DNA from: Neotamlana sedimentorum
Lineage (GTDB): Bacteria > Bacteroidota > Bacteroidia > Flavobacteriales > Flavobacteriaceae
Length of the DNA stretch: 34,741 nucleotides
Reading direction: 5' to 3'
NCBI RefSeq assembly: GCF_000943565.1
Contig: NZ_JTDW01000015.1
Coordinates: forward strand, 1 to 34,741
The position numbers and the translations under genes are program-made. The notes under the pieces are model-generated. The model searched no databases. It was not told the DNA's origin and saw only the letters and a program-made list of their open reading frames with translations. Positions 34,721-34,741 of the stretch are shown one piece after another (within the stretch, counting starts at the first letter, position 1; every line of letters starts with the position of its first letter).

Positions 34721-34741
34721 AAAAAAAGACCCAATTGGGTC
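34721..34741 (+). terminator. palindromic terminator candidate cut by the window end
   Basis: An A7 run is followed by GACCCAATTGGGTC (34728-34741), a perfect 14-bp palindrome 27 nt after the receptor's stop codon. The T tract that would complete it lies beyond the window. Confidence 0.6.

Noticed and set aside
1-34741. CRISPR array, tRNA or rRNA gene, prophage or transposase
   Set aside because: I looked for regularly spaced repeats, cloverleaf-like segments and transposase motifs and saw none. Very short or divergent examples could be missed by eye.

Overview
This window looks like a chromosomal segment from a marine-type member of the Flavobacteriaceae (Bacteroidota). The evidence is the AT-rich DNA, the near absence of Shine-Dalgarno sequences, boxes of the Bacteroidota -7 type (TAnnTTTG) upstream of several genes, T9SS-linked proteins (a PorP/SprF-like protein and a ThuA-like protein with a C-terminal sorting domain), a TonB-dependent receptor with a CarboxypepD_reg-like N-terminus, the bacillithiol enzyme BshC, and the trp gene order. 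No rRNA, tRNA, CRISPR array, phage gene or transposase gene was seen. Most of the window is ordinary core genome.

Positions 1-7903 (plus strand) hold the distal trp operon: trpC, a fused trpF-trpB reading frame, a small GIY-YIG nuclease gene and trpA. Tightly spaced genes follow for a type II NADH dehydrogenase, a SIMPL-domain protein, a small membrane protein, the tRNA methyltransferase TrmL, a DUF3124 lipoprotein and a MarC-family membrane protein. The GIY-YIG gene sits inside the operon between two perfect 8-bp-stem hairpins whose loops are complementary (GAAA and TTTC). This is the best candidate for an under-described small mobile or palindromic element.

Positions 8045-17103 (minus strand) hold DUF3820 and DUF922 proteins, a four-LysM plus periplasmic-binding-protein-like protein, guaA, a group II PLP decarboxylase, the ThuA-like T9SS cargo protein and bshC. 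Between guaA and the LysM gene lies a structured element of about 150 bp with inverted ends, which looks like a dispersed flavobacterial repeat.

Positions 17359-23169 (plus strand) hold a collagen-like/PhoX-like lipoprotein, an imelysin-like/di-heme peroxidase fusion lipoprotein, a TerC-family membrane protein and a PorP/SprF-SPOR fusion, with strong intrinsic terminators after the first two. Positions 23200-31819 (minus strand) hold a luciferase-like oxidoreductase, a small secreted protein, parC and parE (topoisomerase IV), a gene-free stretch of about 570 bp, an SRPBCC protein and ychF. A TonB-dependent receptor gene (plus strand) and a palindromic terminator that reaches the window edge close the segment.

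All functional assignments rest on motif recognition by eye, without database searches. Statements about repeats elsewhere in the genome or in other genomes are recollection or inference and need a search.
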